This document shows positions 5,606 through 12,494 of a stretch of 13,310 nucleotides of DNA, one piece after another. Within the stretch, counting starts at the first letter, position 1; the number at the start of each line of letters is the position of its first letter. The notes under the pieces were generated by a model that did no database searches, was not told the DNA's origin, and saw only the letters and a list, made by a program, of their open reading frames with translations. This stretch comes from Actinomycetes bacterium (GTDB lineage: Bacteria; Actinomycetota; Acidimicrobiia; Acidimicrobiales; RAAP-2). The DNA lies in contig JAJZMN010000028.1 of assembly GCA_021850345.1 (NCBI GenBank), positions 1 through 13,310 of the forward strand, read 5' to 3'. The position numbers and the translations under genes were made by a program.

Positions 5606-6838
5606 ATGTCCGAGCCCGACCTCAGCCGCACGGCACCGTCCCCCGTCCCCCGGCCCCAGCTCCCCCCGCCTTCGGGCACCGAGCCCGCGGGCGCTGAGCC
5701 CCCGGGAGGAGCACCTCGCCGCCGCCGGGTCCTTCGGTGGCGCCACGCCGCGGTGCTCTTCGTGCTCGTGCTCGTCGTCGCCGGCGTGGTCGCCGACCAC
5801 GTCGACCTCAACTACTACGTGCTCACCCCGGGCGTCGCGCAGCCGGTCGCCCCGCTGGTGACGGTTCCCAAGGCCCGCGCCCACCGGCTCCACGGCAGCG
5901 TCTTTCTCACCGACGTCTACCTCACACGGGTGACCGCGCTGAGCTACCTCTACGACAAGCTTCGGGGCGACGCGCAGGTGCTGCCGTCGGCCGAGGTGCT
6001 CGGCCCCGCGACGCCGCCCTCTCAGCTCGTTGCGCAGGGATATCTCGAAATGGAGCAGTCCCAGTCCGCGGCGAAGGCCGCCGCGCTGACCCGCCTGGGC
6101 TACCACGTGGGCGCGCACCCCACCGGCGTGGTCGTCTTCGCGGTCGTGCCGCGCTCGCCGGCGTCAAAGGTGCTGTCGGTGGGCCAGATCCTCACCGCGG
6201 TGGACGGCCACAAGACGCTGGGCGCGTGCTCCTTCGCCCGGGCGCTGGCGGCACACCGCGCGGGGCAGGAGGTGACGCTGGCGGTGGAGCGCTCGCACGT
6301 GAACTCCCGCGCCCAGCTGGTGCCCGGGCCGAGCGCGCGGGAACGCGTACGGCTCGGATCCTGGCCCACGTCGGTGCCGCACCCCGCGGCCACACCGAGC
6401 TGCCCCGGCACGGGCTGGCACGGGCAGGGGTTCCTCGGCGTCGAGGCGCAGACGCAACTGGCGTTCCGCTTTCCCTTCCCGGTGACGTTGCGCACCACAT
6501 CGATCGGCGGCCCCTCGGCGGGGCTCGCGATGACCCTCGGGCTCGTCGACACGCTCTGGAACGGCCGGCTCACGGGCGGAAGGAAGATCGCGGCCACCGG
6601 CACCATCTCGCCTACAGGGGCGGTCGGCGCGGTCGGCGGCGTCCCCGAGAAGACCGTGGCGGTGGAGCGGGCGGGCGTAACGGTGTTCTTCGTGCCCGCC
6701 ACACAGGTCGCGACAGCCAGGTCGAAGGCGACGTCGTCCCTCGAGGTCTACGGGGTCCGCTCGCTCACGCAGGTGCTCGCGGATCTCCGCCGCCTCGGGG
6801 GCTCCGTGCCGCCGACTCCGGCATCCCGCGGGTCGTAG
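5606..6838 (+). CDS. YlbL-like membrane protease with PDZ and Lon-type catalytic domain
   Basis: This 410-residue serine protease carries a proline-rich cytoplasmic head (1-45), one membrane anchor (48-64, AAVLFVLVLVVAGVVAD region) and an external body. The body has a PDZ domain (about 165-230, GVVVFAVVPRSPASKVLSVGQ region) followed by a Lon-type S16 domain. The Ser-Lys dyad is visible: S304 in GGPSAGLAMTL and K349 in GVPEKTVAV. GxIxxTGxVGAVGG, typical of these proteases, lies at 332-345. B. subtilis YlbL and M. tuberculosis Rv3194c are the nearest characterised types; these proteases act on membrane or secreted substrates. The ATG at 5606 is chosen because the frame upstream has the composition of the antisense HEAT gene. 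There is no ribosome site. The DivIVA-like gene follows after 10 bases. Unlike the nearby HtrA-like protein, this protease appears catalytically intact. Confidence 0.93.
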   Translation: MSEPDLSRTAPSPVPRPQLPPPSGTEPAGAEPPGGAPRRRRVLRWRHAAVLFVLVLVVAGVVADHVDLNYYVLTPGVAQPVAPLVTVPKARAHRLHGSVFLTDVYLTRVTALSYLYDKLRGDAQVLPSAEVLGPATPPSQLVAQGYLEMEQSQSAAKAAALTRLGYHVGAHPTGVVVFAVVPRSPASKVLSVGQILTAVDGHKTLGACSFARALAAHRAGQEVTLAVERSHVNSRAQLVPGPSARERVRLGSWPTSVPHPAATPSCPGTGWHGQGFLGVEAQTQLAFRFPFPVTLRTTSIGGPSAGLAMTLGLVDTLWNGRLTGGRKIAATGTISPTGAVGAVGGVPEKTVAVERAGVTVFFVPATQVATARSKATSSLEVYGVRSLTQVLADLRRLGGSVPPTPASRGS

Positions 6839-6841
6839 TCT
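6836..6841 (+). promoter_or_regulatory. Putative -10 box before the DivIVA-MuF gene
   Basis: TAGTCT begins at the stop codon of the protease gene and ends seven bases before the GTG at 6849. This is leaderless geometry and would allow the DivIVA-like gene to be expressed apart from the protease. The -35 match is poor. Confidence 0.4.
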
Positions 6842-6848
6842 TTGCGCG

Positions 6849-8804
6849 GTGGCTGACCACAATCCGTCCATCCCGACCCCGCACCTCGACGCGAGCGAGG
6901 TCGCGCGGCACTCGTTCGGGACCGTCCGGCGCGGCTTCGACCCCGAGGAGGTGCGTGCCTACCTCGCGGCACTCGCCGAGGCGCTCGACCGCTCGGCTCG
7001 CCGCGAGCAGGAGCTCGTCGGCCAGCTGCACGACGCCGAGGAGCGTGCGCGACATCCGGTGATCGACGAGAGCGTGCTCACGTCCTCGCTCGGCCAACGC
7101 AGCGCCGCGGTCCTTCGCGGGGCGCACGAGGAAGCGGCACGGATCCTCTCGCAAGCCGAGGAGACGGCGGCGGCAACGGTCCGCGACGCCCAGCAGCAGG
7201 CGACCGACATTCAGGTGAACGCCGAATCGTCCGCCGCCGAGCGAATCGCCGAGGCGGAGCTCGAAGCCAACTCGCTTCGCCAGCAGGCGCACGAGGAAGC
7301 GGCAGCAGTCGTGGAGACCGCGCGTCTCGAGGGCGAGGCCGTGGTCGAGCGAGCGCGCGAGCACGGGAGGGCCATGCTCGACCAGGCCCAAGAGGCGCGT
7401 CGACGGGTGCTCGCCGACATGGCGCATCGGCGCCGGCTGATCACCGAGCAGATCGAGCTGTTCCGTGCCGCGCGAGACGAGATCGCGGGCTCGGTCGTGG
7501 GGGTCCGGCGGTCCCTCGACCGGATCGTCGACGACCTCTCGCATGCCGAGGACTCGGCGCGGGCCGCGGCCTCGGCCGCTTCGAAGCCCCACGGAGTTGA
7601 GGTGCCCGAGCCGGTCCTCGTGGAAGAAGGCGAGCGTGCCGTCGCGGCCCTCGAGGAGTCCGACCGTGGAGAGGAGCTCGCCGCTGCGCACGCGCCCGTG
7701 GATGTGTCGCCATCCCATGAGCCCCGCCCCGTGTTGCGCTTCGACGACATCGCGAGCGTCGTCGAACGACCCGAGCCCGGTCTTCCCGGCCCCTCGGGCG
7801 AGGATCTGCCGGGTTCGAACGGCGTGACGGCGGACGTCAAGCCCCGCGAGGCCGTCGTCCACGATTGGCAGGACGACCCCGAGCTGGCCCCTGCATCGGA
7901 TCCAGCGGCGGGGGGATCCGATGTCGACGGGCTCTTCGCGCGCCTGCGCGCCCGCCACGCCGTCGCCGACGCGGCGCCGGCTGCCGAGGACGCGGCGCCG
8001 GCTGCCGAGGACGCGGACGGCGACGGGGTCGAGGCGGCCGGGAGGGTCGTGGAGACCGGCAAGGACGAGGCCGAGCGTCCGGCCGTGCTCGACGAGGTCG
8101 CAGACGACACCGAGGCCGCGGACGGGCCCGAGGTGGACGGCTCTCCCGACGCCGCGATGTTCGAGCGCCGTGCAGAAGCCCTGGACCCGATCACGACCAC
8201 CCTGGCGCGTCGGCTGAAGCGGGCCCTCCAGGACGACCAGAATGGGCTGCTCGATCGTCTCCGGCAGGGTACGGGCGAGTGGTCGGATGACCTGTTGCTC
8301 GACGAGGCCACCCAGCGCGAGCTGTACGCGAAGGCGGCCACGGTGTCGGTGCGCGACGCCATGGCGGCGGGGGCGAGCTTTGCCCGATCGATTGTCGGCG
8401 GCCGCCGGACCAAGTCGACGTCCGCCGCGGACGAGCAGGGCGTCGACGAGGTGAGCAGCGAGCTCGCGTCGACCATCGTGACCTTGATCCGACGCCGCCT
8501 CGAGGGGGGCGACATCCCGGACGCGGCCGAGCGTATCGGTGCCGCGTACCGCGAGTGGCGCGGAGAGCGGATCGAGCGCCTGGCCGAGGACTCGGCCGTG
8601 CACGCCTTCTCGAAGGGCGTGCTCGCGGGGTCGGGTAAGCGCAGCGTGCGTTGGAGCCGGAGCGACGTGGGCCCGGGCTGCGCGGATTGCGAGGACAACG
8701 GCCTCGCCGGGACCGTTGCACCCGGAGAGGAGTTCCCGACCGGCCACCGCCATCCGCCGGCGCACGCAGGCTGCAGATGTCTCGTCCTGCCGACCCCAAG
8801 TTGA
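6849..8804 (+). CDS. DivIVA-domain coiled-coil protein with phage Mu gpF-like C-terminal domain
   Basis: This 651-residue protein has four visible parts. Residues 15-47 match the DivIVA N-terminal domain (FGTVRRGFDPEEVRAYLAAL), which senses curved membrane and recruits growth or division proteins. Residues about 50-245 form a long Ala/Glu/Arg-rich coiled coil. Residues 246-440 are an acidic, probably disordered linker with a duplicated DAAPAAE block. Residues about 445-651 are a separate folded domain whose end (RIERLAEDSAVHAFSKGVL, then C611-x2-C614, then FPTGHRHPPAHAGCRC with H639, C642, C644) closely resembles phage Mu gpF-like minor head proteins, including the ending PPxHxxCRC. The cysteines and histidines could bind zinc. 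There is no signal or membrane segment. The GTG at 6849 is supported by the TAGTCT box and the start of DivIVA homology. Domain calls are by eye; the function of the fusion is unknown. Confidence 0.88.
   Translation: MADHNPSIPTPHLDASEVARHSFGTVRRGFDPEEVRAYLAALAEALDRSARREQELVGQLHDAEERARHPVIDESVLTSSLGQRSAAVLRGAHEEAARILSQAEETAAATVRDAQQQATDIQVNAESSAAERIAEAELEANSLRQQAHEEAAAVVETARLEGEAVVERAREHGRAMLDQAQEARRRVLADMAHRRRLITEQIELFRAARDEIAGSVVGVRRSLDRIVDDLSHAEDSARAAASAASKPHGVEVPEPVLVEEGERAVAALEESDRGEELAAAHAPVDVSPSHEPRPVLRFDDIASVVERPEPGLPGPSGEDLPGSNGVTADVKPREAVVHDWQDDPELAPASDPAAGGSDVDGLFARLRARHAVADAAPAAEDAAPAAEDADGDGVEAAGRVVETGKDEAERPAVLDEVADDTEAADGPEVDGSPDAAMFERRAEALDPITTTLARRLKRALQDDQNGLLDRLRQGTGEWSDDLLLDEATQRELYAKAATVSVRDAMAAGASFARSIVGGRRTKSTSAADEQGVDEVSSELASTIVTLIRRRLEGGDIPDAAERIGAAYREWRGERIERLAEDSAVHAFSKGVLAGSGKRSVRWSRSDVGPGCADCEDNGLAGTVAPGEEFPTGHRHPPAHAGCRCLVLPTPS
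7968..8009 (+). repeat. In-frame 21-bp tandem duplication in the DivIVA-MuF linker
   Basis: Two perfect copies of a 21-base unit (7968-7988 and 7989-8009) encode DAAPAAE twice. A truncated third start (GACGCGGAC) follows. The duplication lengthens the disordered acidic linker without breaking the frame. Confidence 0.9.
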
Positions 8805-8818
8805 GCGTCCCCGCGTCT

Positions 8819-8824
8819 TAGGCT
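8819..8824 (+). promoter_or_regulatory. Putative -10 box of the UPF0182 gene
   Basis: TAGGCT is followed by seven bases and the GTG at 8832, again the geometry of a leaderless transcript with no ribosome site. It lies in the 27-base gap after the DivIVA-MuF stop codon. No convincing -35 box is seen. Confidence 0.4.
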
Positions 8825-8831
8825 TCTCCGG

Positions 8832-11800
8832 GTGCGAACCCCGCCTGATGTTCCCTCGCGTGTGGCGAAGCCGCGTTCCGGCCATGCGCGCTGGTGGGTC
8901 ATCGGCGGCGTTCTGGTCCTGATCGTCGTGCTCGGCTCCCTCCGGTCGCTCGCCGGCCTCTACACCGACAGCCTCTGGTTCTCCTCGGTGGGTTTCCACC
9001 CGGTGTGGTCCACGCTGCTCGCAGTGAAGATCGGGCTCTTCGCGAGCTTCGGAGCCGCCTTCTTCGTCGTCCTGTGGCTGAACCTCGTCGTATGCGACCG
9101 TCTCGCGGCGCATGGGCCGGCCGTCGACCCCGACGACGACGTGGTCCGGCGGTACCAGCACGCGGTTCGGCCGTACGCGGGGCGCGTGTACGCCGCGTTG
9201 GCACTCGCGGTGGCGCTGATCGCCGCGGCCACCACCGTGGGGCAGTGGAACAACTGGCTGCTCTTCACCCACGCCCAGTCGTTCCCCTATGCCGATCCCC
9301 AGTTCGGCGTGAACGACAGCTTCTTCGTCTTCCGTCTGCCGTTCCTCCAGTTCCTCGTCGACTGGGTGCTCGCAACGCTTGTCGTGGTCGTCCTCTTCAC
9401 CACGCTCTTCCACTACCTGAACGGCGGCATCCGGCCTCGCGGGACCCCGAGGGTGCGGCCAGTGGTGAAGGTCCACCTGTCGGTGCTCCTCGCACTGATC
9501 GCACTCGTGAAGGCTGGGGGCTACGAGCTGTCCCGCTACGCACTCGACCTCTCGACGAACGGCTACGTGGAGGGTGCCGGGTACACGGACGTCCACGCCC
9601 GGCTCCCCGCCCTCGAACTCCTGTTCTTCGTATCGTTGTTCGCCGCAGCGATCCTGCTCTACAACATCCGCCGTCAGGGCTGGACGCTGCCTGTGCTCGC
9701 GGTCGGCGTGTGGGGCTTCGTCGCGCTCGTGATCGGGGTCATCTACCCGGCGGTCCTCCAGGCGTTGAAGGTCAACCCCGCGCAGAGCACGCTCGAGAGC
9801 AAGTACATCGCCCGCAACATCGCGGCCACGCGCTACGCGTACGGGATCGACCACGTGAAGGTGGTGTCGAGCTATCCGGATAGGACAGTGGTGCCGAGCG
9901 CCACAATCGACGCGTCCCTGACAACCCTCAACAACATCCGGCTGTGGGATCCCAGCACACAGATCTCGCTAGCGGACTTCCGGACCAAGCAGGCGATCAG
10001 CAGCTACTACACCTTTCAGACCACCCAGGTGGAACGGTACGCCACACACACGCATGGGACGATCCGACCGGACATCGTCGGTGTCCGCCAGATCGATCCA
10101 ACAAATCTTCCCTCGTTGAGCTGGGTGAATCTTCACCTCCAGTACACCCACGGAGAAGGCCTGGTGCTCGCCGAGGCAAACCGGGCCACCGCGAAGGGCA
10201 ATCCGGTCTTCGCGATCAGCGACGTCCCGGCGAAGTCAGCCCACGGGTTCCCCAAGCTGAAGCAGCCAGCCATCTACTTCGGCGTCAAGCAGCCCGGCTA
10301 CGTGGTGGCGGACTCGAAGCAGCCCGAGCTGAACGGCCAGCGGCCGACAGGCACCGACGTCGAGGCTCACTACCGCGGATCCGGAGGCGTCCGCCTCGGT
10401 TCCTTCGTCACGCGTGCCGCCTTCGCGCTGCGGCTCGGCGACCTCAACCTCCTGCTCTCCAACCTCGTCACGCCGCAATCGAAGATCATGTTCATCCGCG
10501 ACGTGCACACAATGGCGGAGAAGGCCGCGCCGTTCCTGAGCTTCGACTCGCAGCCGTACCCCGTGCTCTCCAATGGCCACGTCGACTGGGTCCTCAACGC
10601 GTACACGACGTCCGCCAACTTCCCGTACTCCCAGAACGCCGACACCCAGACCCTTCCGTCCACCTCCGGGCTGCCGTCGAGCTACAACTACGTGCGCAAC
10701 TCGGTTATCGTGGTCGTGAACGCGTACAGCGGCAAGATGACGTTCTACGCGATGGACCACGACCCGATTCTCCGGGCGTACGAGGCGGCGTTTCCCAAGT
10801 TGTTCACCCCGGCTCGCACAATGCCGCCCTCGATCCGATCGCAGCTGCGATACGGCAACGACCTCTTCGCGGCGCAGGCGGCGATCTACGGTCGCTACCA
10901 CATCACCCGCCCCGCGCAGTTCTACACGGCAGGGGACGCATGGCTCGTCTCACCGACGACGGGAGTCGGCTCGCCGACACAGGCACTCAGCTTCCGCTAC
11001 GTGACGAACCAGCAGGGTCAGATCGTCGGGGGCTCCTACCAGCCGATGACACCCGTGTACCAGGTGGAGTCTCTGCCCGGCCAAACGACACAGTCGCTCA
11101 CCGTCACCGATGCGTACGTCCCGGCCGGCTCGTCGGCGGCCGGTGACAGCCAGCTGCTACGTGCGCTGCTCGTCGGTGACTCCGGTCCGGGGCATTTCGG
11201 CCAGCTCCACGTGTACGAGACGCCACCGGGCACGAGCAAGGTCGGCCCGATCTTCGCGGACAACGAGATCGAGACGACACCCACAGTGTCGAGCAAGATC
11301 ACGCTGCTCAACAAGGAGGGTTCGCGTGTCGTGCTCGGCAACATTCTGCCGGTGATCGTCGGACAGTCCGTCATCTATGTCCGGCCGCTCTACGTCGAGT
11401 CGAAGACCGTCCCGCAACCTCAGCTCAAGTTCGTCATCGCGGTGCTCGGCCAGCGGGTGCAAATGGGACCGACAACCGGCGCAACGCTCAACGCCCTGCT
11501 CGGGACCACCCTCAAGCGCACAGGAGGGATCCTCACCACAACACCCAACGCGCCGACGGTCGCTCCCCAGCCGCAGGGCAAGTCCTCGTCGTCGGCGATC
11601 GAGAAAGCCCGGTCGCTGCTCGCGCAAGCCGCGGCCGACTTCGCCGCCGCTCAGGCCGACCTGAAGTCCGGTGACCTCGGCGGCTACCAAAGCGAGATCG
11701 CCGCCGCGCAGTCTGCGACGGCCCAGGCCGACGCGATCCTCGGTGGGGGGTCGGCCTCGTCAAAGAAGACGAACGGTGGGACCTCCAAGGTCCCGTCGTC

Positions 11801-11858
11801 GTCGAGTGCTTCCGCGACGACGACGAGCGCACTGTCCCCGCGGCGCGGCAGCTCCTGA
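8832..11858 (+). CDS. UPF0182 family large membrane protein
   Basis: This 1008-residue protein belongs to UPF0182, a widespread actinobacterial family (Rv3193c type) without a settled function. Seven hydrophobic segments are visible at about 21-41, 62-87, 116-137, 168-193, 211-230, 258-278 and 284-307. They include the family block LYTDSLWFSSVGFHPVWST (43-61) and the QSFPYADPQFGVND region (149-162). A large domain, about 310-910, follows and probably faces outward (NPAQSTLESKYIARNI, then FAISDVP, IYFGV, YRGSGGVRLGSF). The C-terminus has an Ala-rich helix (about 916-970, SSAIEKARSLLAQAAADFAA region) and a Ser/Thr-rich tail. Length and topology match the family. The GTG at 8832 is supported by the TAGGCT box and by the basic stretch before the first membrane segment. 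It lies downstream of the DivIVA-MuF gene, in the same order protease-to-UPF0182 as I recall from mycobacteria. Confidence 0.95.
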   Translation: MRTPPDVPSRVAKPRSGHARWWVIGGVLVLIVVLGSLRSLAGLYTDSLWFSSVGFHPVWSTLLAVKIGLFASFGAAFFVVLWLNLVVCDRLAAHGPAVDPDDDVVRRYQHAVRPYAGRVYAALALAVALIAAATTVGQWNNWLLFTHAQSFPYADPQFGVNDSFFVFRLPFLQFLVDWVLATLVVVVLFTTLFHYLNGGIRPRGTPRVRPVVKVHLSVLLALIALVKAGGYELSRYALDLSTNGYVEGAGYTDVHARLPALELLFFVSLFAAAILLYNIRRQGWTLPVLAVGVWGFVALVIGVIYPAVLQALKVNPAQSTLESKYIARNIAATRYAYGIDHVKVVSSYPDRTVVPSATIDASLTTLNNIRLWDPSTQISLADFRTKQAISSYYTFQTTQVERYATHTHGTIRPDIVGVRQIDPTNLPSLSWVNLHLQYTHGEGLVLAEANRATAKGNPVFAISDVPAKSAHGFPKLKQPAIYFGVKQPGYVVADSKQPELNGQRPTGTDVEAHYRGSGGVRLGSFVTRAAFALRLGDLNLLLSNLVTPQSKIMFIRDVHTMAEKAAPFLSFDSQPYPVLSNGHVDWVLNAYTTSANFPYSQNADTQTLPSTSGLPSSYNYVRNSVIVVVNAYSGKMTFYAMDHDPILRAYEAAFPKLFTPARTMPPSIRSQLRYGNDLFAAQAAIYGRYHITRPAQFYTAGDAWLVSPTTGVGSPTQALSFRYVTNQQGQIVGGSYQPMTPVYQVESLPGQTTQSLTVTDAYVPAGSSAAGDSQLLRALLVGDSGPGHFGQLHVYETPPGTSKVGPIFADNEIETTPTVSSKITLLNKEGSRVVLGNILPVIVGQSVIYVRPLYVESKTVPQPQLKFVIAVLGQRVQMGPTTGATLNALLGTTLKRTGGILTTTPNAPTVAPQPQGKSSSSAIEKARSLLAQAAADFAAAQADLKSGDLGGYQSEIAAAQSATAQADAILGGGSASSKKTNGGTSKVPSSSSASATTTSALSPRRGSS

Positions 11859-11876
11859 GCCGGGAAGAGGGGCCTT

Positions 11877-11909
11877 CGACTCCGGCGGCGAGCACACCGC
11901 CCCGAGTCG
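11877..11909 (+). terminator. Imperfect hairpin after the UPF0182 gene
   Basis: CGACTC (11877-11882) pairs with GAGTCG (11904-11909), and inside it GGCGG (11884-11888) pairs with CCGCC (11897-11901), with a small bulge and an 8-base loop. It begins 19 bases after the UPF0182 stop codon. No T tract follows, so it could be a terminator of the GC-hairpin type or a structure that sets expression of the next gene. Confidence 0.4.
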
Positions 11910-11944
11910 GCGCGAGGATCGTTGTGGACCAAGGTGACGAGCTC

Positions 11945-11950
11945 GGAGGT
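11945..11950 (+). promoter_or_regulatory. Ribosome binding site of the 11956 gene
   Basis: GGAGGT lies five bases before the ATG at 11956. It is the strongest Shine-Dalgarno sequence in the window; most neighbouring genes have none. Confidence 0.75.
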
Positions 11951-11955
11951 GGGCC

Positions 11956-12231
11956 ATGGGGCTGCTGGACAAGGTGAAGACGCAGGCGGCGAGCGCGACG
12001 GCTATCGCCAAGGACGCCGCCCAGAAGGGGCAAGCGAAGCTCGACGCCATTCAGGCGAAGCGGGCGGCCGACGTCCTCCTGCGCGACCTCGGCGCCATCG
12101 TCTACGGGCAGCGGACCGGACGGGCCGCAGCCACGGCGGATGCCGACATCGAGCGGATCGTCTCCTCGCTGAAGTCCCACGAGGAGGAGCACGGTCCGAT
12201 CGATCTCGGCGCGGAGTCGTCGGTGGGCTGA
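11956..12231 (+). CDS. Small helical protein of unknown function
   Basis: This is a 91-residue, almost entirely helical protein. The first 35 residues form an Ala/Lys-rich amphipathic helix (MGLLDKVKTQAASATAIAKD, then KGQAKLDAIQAKRAADVLLRDLG). A short segment IVYGQRTGRA (48-57) and a second helix with DIERIVSSLKSHEEEHG follow. There are no cysteines, signal peptide or membrane segment. Similar short proteins starting MGLLDKVK are, as I recall, common and uncharacterised in actinobacteria. The start is fixed by GGAGGT five bases upstream. The gene stands between UPF0182 and the initiator tRNA. It is likely transcribed from its own promoter or by readthrough past the hairpin at 11877; I see no obvious -10 box. 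Confidence 0.8.
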   Translation: MGLLDKVKTQAASATAIAKDAAQKGQAKLDAIQAKRAADVLLRDLGAIVYGQRTGRAAATADADIERIVSSLKSHEEEHGPIDLGAESSVG

Positions 12232-12289
12232 CGTTCAGCCGGCCCCAACCGATCCGATCGGGCCCGTGGCGCGGCGGTGACCCGGCTGG

Positions 12290-12295
12290 TATCCT
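12290..12295 (+). promoter_or_regulatory. Putative -10 box of the tRNA-fMet gene
   Basis: TATCCT lies 11 bases before the mature tRNA 5' end and predicts a transcript starting near 12302, about five bases before it. The -35 region at 17 bases is a poor match. Confidence 0.5.
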
Positions 12296-12306
12296 GACGG
12301 TTCCGC

Positions 12307-12383
<77 letters not shown>

Positions 12384-12398
12384 GCGAAAGTGCAGCTC

Positions 12399-12431
12399 AG
12401 GGCCGGTCTCCAGGGACCGGCCCTTCTGCTG
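12399..12431 (+). terminator. Intrinsic terminator of tRNA-fMet
   Basis: AGGGCCGGTC (12399-12408) and GACCGGCCCT (12415-12424) form a perfect 10-bp stem with a 6-base TCCAGG loop. A modest T-rich stretch, TTCTGCTG, follows. It begins 16 bases after the tRNA CCA end, a usual position for tRNA termination, and would insulate the integrase from tRNA transcription. Confidence 0.75.
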
Positions 12432-12442
12432 TCTGGAGTTCC

Positions 12443-12472
12443 ATCCCACGAGTCATCCCACGAATCCCACGA
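12443..12472 (+). repeat. Three direct copies of ATCCCACGA upstream of the integrase
   Basis: ATCCCACGA occurs at 12443-12451, 12455-12463 and 12464-12472. The first two copies are 12 bases apart start to start, and the last two are directly abutting. They lie between the tRNA end and the integrase start, where arm-type integrase or excisionase sites are expected. The tRNA T arm also contains ATCCCAC (12366-12372). Confidence 0.7.
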
Positions 12473-12481
12473 GTGCAGGTC

Positions 12482-12487
12482 TACGAT
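12482..12487 (+). promoter_or_regulatory. Putative -10 box of the integrase gene
   Basis: TACGAT fits TANNNT and ends seven bases before the GTG at 12495, consistent with a leaderless transcript. The ATCCCACGA repeats cover the -35 region, so protein bound there would control integrase expression. Confidence 0.4.
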
Positions 12488-12494
12488 CCCCTTC

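Noticed and set aside
4111..5811. Minus-strand open frame of 566 codons across mreB
   Set aside because: It runs antisense to mreB and crosses the HEAT gene in a different frame; composition is Arg/Ser/Thr-rich only.
8801..8824. TTGAGC (8801) as -35 of the UPF0182 promoter
   Set aside because: The spacer to TAGGCT is only 12 bases, too short for a sigma-A promoter.
6765..9854. Minus-strand open frame of 1029 codons
   Set aside because: It covers the antisense of the DivIVA-MuF gene and the start of UPF0182, both with clear domains; its product is repetitive and lacks recognisable folds.
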